Shown here piece by piece: positions 13,741 to 15,219 of a DNA stretch of 15,219 nt; position 1 is the stretch's first letter, and each line of letters starts with the position of its first letter. Both the position numbers and the translations under genes were made by a program. The notes beneath the pieces are model-generated. The model was not told the origin of the DNA. It ran no database searches and worked only from the letters and a program-made list of their open reading frames with translations. This DNA is from Chitinophagaceae bacterium (lineage in GTDB: Bacteria; Bacteroidota; Bacteroidia; Chitinophagales; Chitinophagaceae): assembly GCA_016786525.1 (NCBI GenBank), contig JAEUVW010000234.1, positions 1-15,219 of the forward strand, read 5' to 3'.

Positions 13741-15219
13741 TTATCGGTCCTTCATCAGCTTCTTCAAGATTTCGATCGCACTTTTCGCAATAATAGTACC
13801 CGGACCAAAAACAAAAGACACACCGGCATCGTACAGGTAGGGGTAGTCCTGCTGCGGGATCACGCCACCGGCGACGATCATAATGTCTTCCCGGCCGTAC
13901 TGTTTCAGTTCGGCAATCACCTGCGGGATCAGGGTCTTGTGCCCTGCAGCCAGGCTGGAGATGCCCAGGATGTGCACGTCGTTCTCCACCGCTTGCTTCG
14001 CGGCTTCTGCGGGCGTCTGGAACAGGGGGCCGATGTCTACATCGAAACCCAGGTCGGCAAAGCTGGTCGCAATCACTTTCGCACCACGGTCGTGCCCGTC
14101 CTGGCCCATTTTGGCAATCATCACGCGGGGACGGCGCCCGTCCAGCTCCGCAAATTCGTCGGCCAGCCTGCGGGCCTCCTGGAAGTCTTTGTCCATAGCA
14201 ATTTCTTTTGAATACACCCCGGCTACCGAGCGGATACGGGCCTGGTAGCGCCCGAATACCTGCTCCAGCGCCAGGGAAATCTCGCCCAGGCTGGCGCGCA
14301 GGCGGGCGGCCTCTATCGCCAGTGCCAGCAGGTTGCCGGTACCGCTGCGTGCCGCGTCGGTCAGGGCCTGTAAAGCAGCTTGCACCTTTTCCGCATCGCG
14401 GCCGGCTTTCAGCTGCGCCAGGCGCTCGAGCTGCTGCAGCCGCACTTTGGCATTGTCTACATCGAGGATCTCGATATTGGAGGGTTCTGTAGTGGTATAG
14501 TTGTTCACGCCGACGATGATGTCTTTACCACCATCGATGCGGGCCTGCTTGCGGGCTGCGGCCTCTTCGATGCGCATTTTCGGCACACCCGTCTCGATGG
14601 CTTTGGCCATACCGCCCAGGGCTTCCACCTCTTCGATCAGCGCCCAGGCTTTTTGCGCCAGTTGTTCGGTGAGGTACTCTACATAGTGCGAACCGCCCCA
14701 GGGGTCTACAGTGCGGCAGATATCGGTTTCCTGCTGCAGGATGATCTGGGTATTGCGGGCAATGCGGGCGCTGAAGTCGGTAGGCAGGGCAATGGCTTCG
14801 TCCAGCGCGTTGGTGTGCAGACTTTGCGTATGGCCCATAGCGGCAGCCAGGGCTTCGGCTGCGGTACGGGTAACATTGTTGAAGGGGTCCTGCTCAGTAA
14901 GGCTCCAGCCACTGGTCTGGCAGTGCGTGCGCAGGGCCATGCTTTTTTCTTTCAGTGGGTTGAACTGCTGCACGAGTTTGGCCCAGAGCATCCGCCCGGC
15001 GCGCATCTTGGCGATCTCCATAAAGTGGTTCATGCCGATGGCCCAGAAGAAGGACAGGCGTGGCGCGAAGTCGTCGATCTTCAGCCCGGCTTTCAGTCCC
15101 GCACGGATATACTCCACACCGTCGGCCAGGGTATAGGCCAGCTCGATATCGGCGGTAGCACCGGCTTCCTGCATATGGTAGCCGGAGATGGAGATGGAGT
15201 TGAATTTGGGCATATGCAG
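13741..15219 (-). CDS. mutB: Methylmalonyl-CoA mutase large subunit, C-terminal 492 residues (5' end outside window)
   Basis: The frame stays open to the window edge, where Leu-His precede MPKFN, so the Met at 15213 is internal. About 220 N-terminal residues are missing compared with the usual about 710. The enzyme interconverts succinyl-CoA and (R)-methylmalonyl-CoA using adenosylcobalamin, linking propionate metabolism to the TCA cycle. NSISISGYHMQEAGATADIE holds the active-site His of the TIM barrel (His244 in the Propionibacterium enzyme). The C-terminal B12 domain contains GQDGHDRGAKVIA, the DxHxxG motif, with the cobalt-ligating His encoded at 14092-14094. The later GISSLAAGHKTLIP and GPGTIIA segments complete the Rossmann-like fold. 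mutA would be expected upstream on the same strand, outside the window. Confidence 0.96.
   Translation of the reverse strand: MHMPKFNSISISGYHMQEAGATADIELAYTLADGVEYIRAGLKAGLKIDDFAPRLSFFWAIGMNHFMEIAKMRAGRMLWAKLVQQFNPLKEKSMALRTHCQTSGWSLTEQDPFNNVTRTAAEALAAAMGHTQSLHTNALDEAIALPTDFSARIARNTQIILQQETDICRTVDPWGGSHYVEYLTEQLAQKAWALIEEVEALGGMAKAIETGVPKMRIEEAAARKQARIDGGKDIIVGVNNYTTTEPSNIEILDVDNAKVRLQQLERLAQLKAGRDAEKVQAALQALTDAARSGTGNLLALAIEAARLRASLGEISLALEQVFGRYQARIRSVAGVYSKEIAMDKDFQEARRLADEFAELDGRRPRVMIAKMGQDGHDRGAKVIATSFADLGFDVDIGPLFQTPAEAAKQAVENDVHILGISSLAAGHKTLIPQVIAELKQYGREDIMIVAGGVIPQQDYPYLYDAGVSFVFGPGTIIAKSAIEILKKLMKDR

Noticed and set aside
13597..14211. 204-codon plus-strand open frame
   Set aside because: Most of it is antisense to the methylmalonyl-CoA mutase gene, and the rest overlaps repeat copy B and the terminator.

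Overview
The window is from a Bacteroidota chromosome at roughly 50% GC. Several things point there: the ParE subtype, lipoproteins with short signal peptides ending in Ala-Cys, a TetR/TolC/adaptor/RND cassette in the order usual for the phylum, and promoter elements of the form TAnnTTTG. I would guess Chitinophagales (Chitinophagaceae-like), but that is inference from overall flavour. Both ends cut through genes.

Layout. 1-860 is the 3' end of parE, closed by a strong terminator. 1011-1943 holds two tandem paralogous lipoproteins of unknown function, converging on a small HMA-like protein on the minus strand (1946-2173). 2437-9018 is the main functional unit: a TetR regulator, a TolC-family outer-membrane channel, a lipoprotein membrane-fusion adaptor and a large RND pump, all co-directional and closed by a terminator at 9041-9073. 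The regulator is preceded by a near-perfect 38-bp palindrome lying on its own predicted promoter. This looks like a self-contained, autoregulated tripartite efflux system. 9121-10394 carries two minus-strand membrane-protein genes, a small 3-helix protein and a UbiA-superfamily homologue with only one of the two Asp motifs. 11347-12684 carries a DUF983 zinc-ribbon membrane protein downstream of an AraC-family regulator. 13741-15219 is the C-terminal two thirds of methylmalonyl-CoA mutase large subunit (minus strand), with a terminator just beyond it.

The two gene-free stretches are the unusual part. 10395-11346 contains a tandem array with a ~208-bp period, each unit being two diverged ~100-bp halves built around inverted GTCAT...ATCT ends. 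12685-13740 contains (i) GTAC-type sites around the AraC gene start, (ii) a GC-rich block at 12801-12900 with nested complementary segments including a GAAA tetraloop hairpin, (iii) a direct repeat of GACCGTTC, and (iv) two diverged copies of a hairpin-forming element preceded by GTCATTCTGAACG-type repeats. None of this codes for a credible protein. The two repeat families share the same end design, which suggests REP/MITE-like elements that spread as hairpins.

No phage, integrase, IS transposase, CRISPR array, tRNA or rRNA gene was seen. The best candidates for something undescribed are the paired hairpin elements, the 208-bp array and the GC-rich structured block. The coding genes are mostly members of known families.
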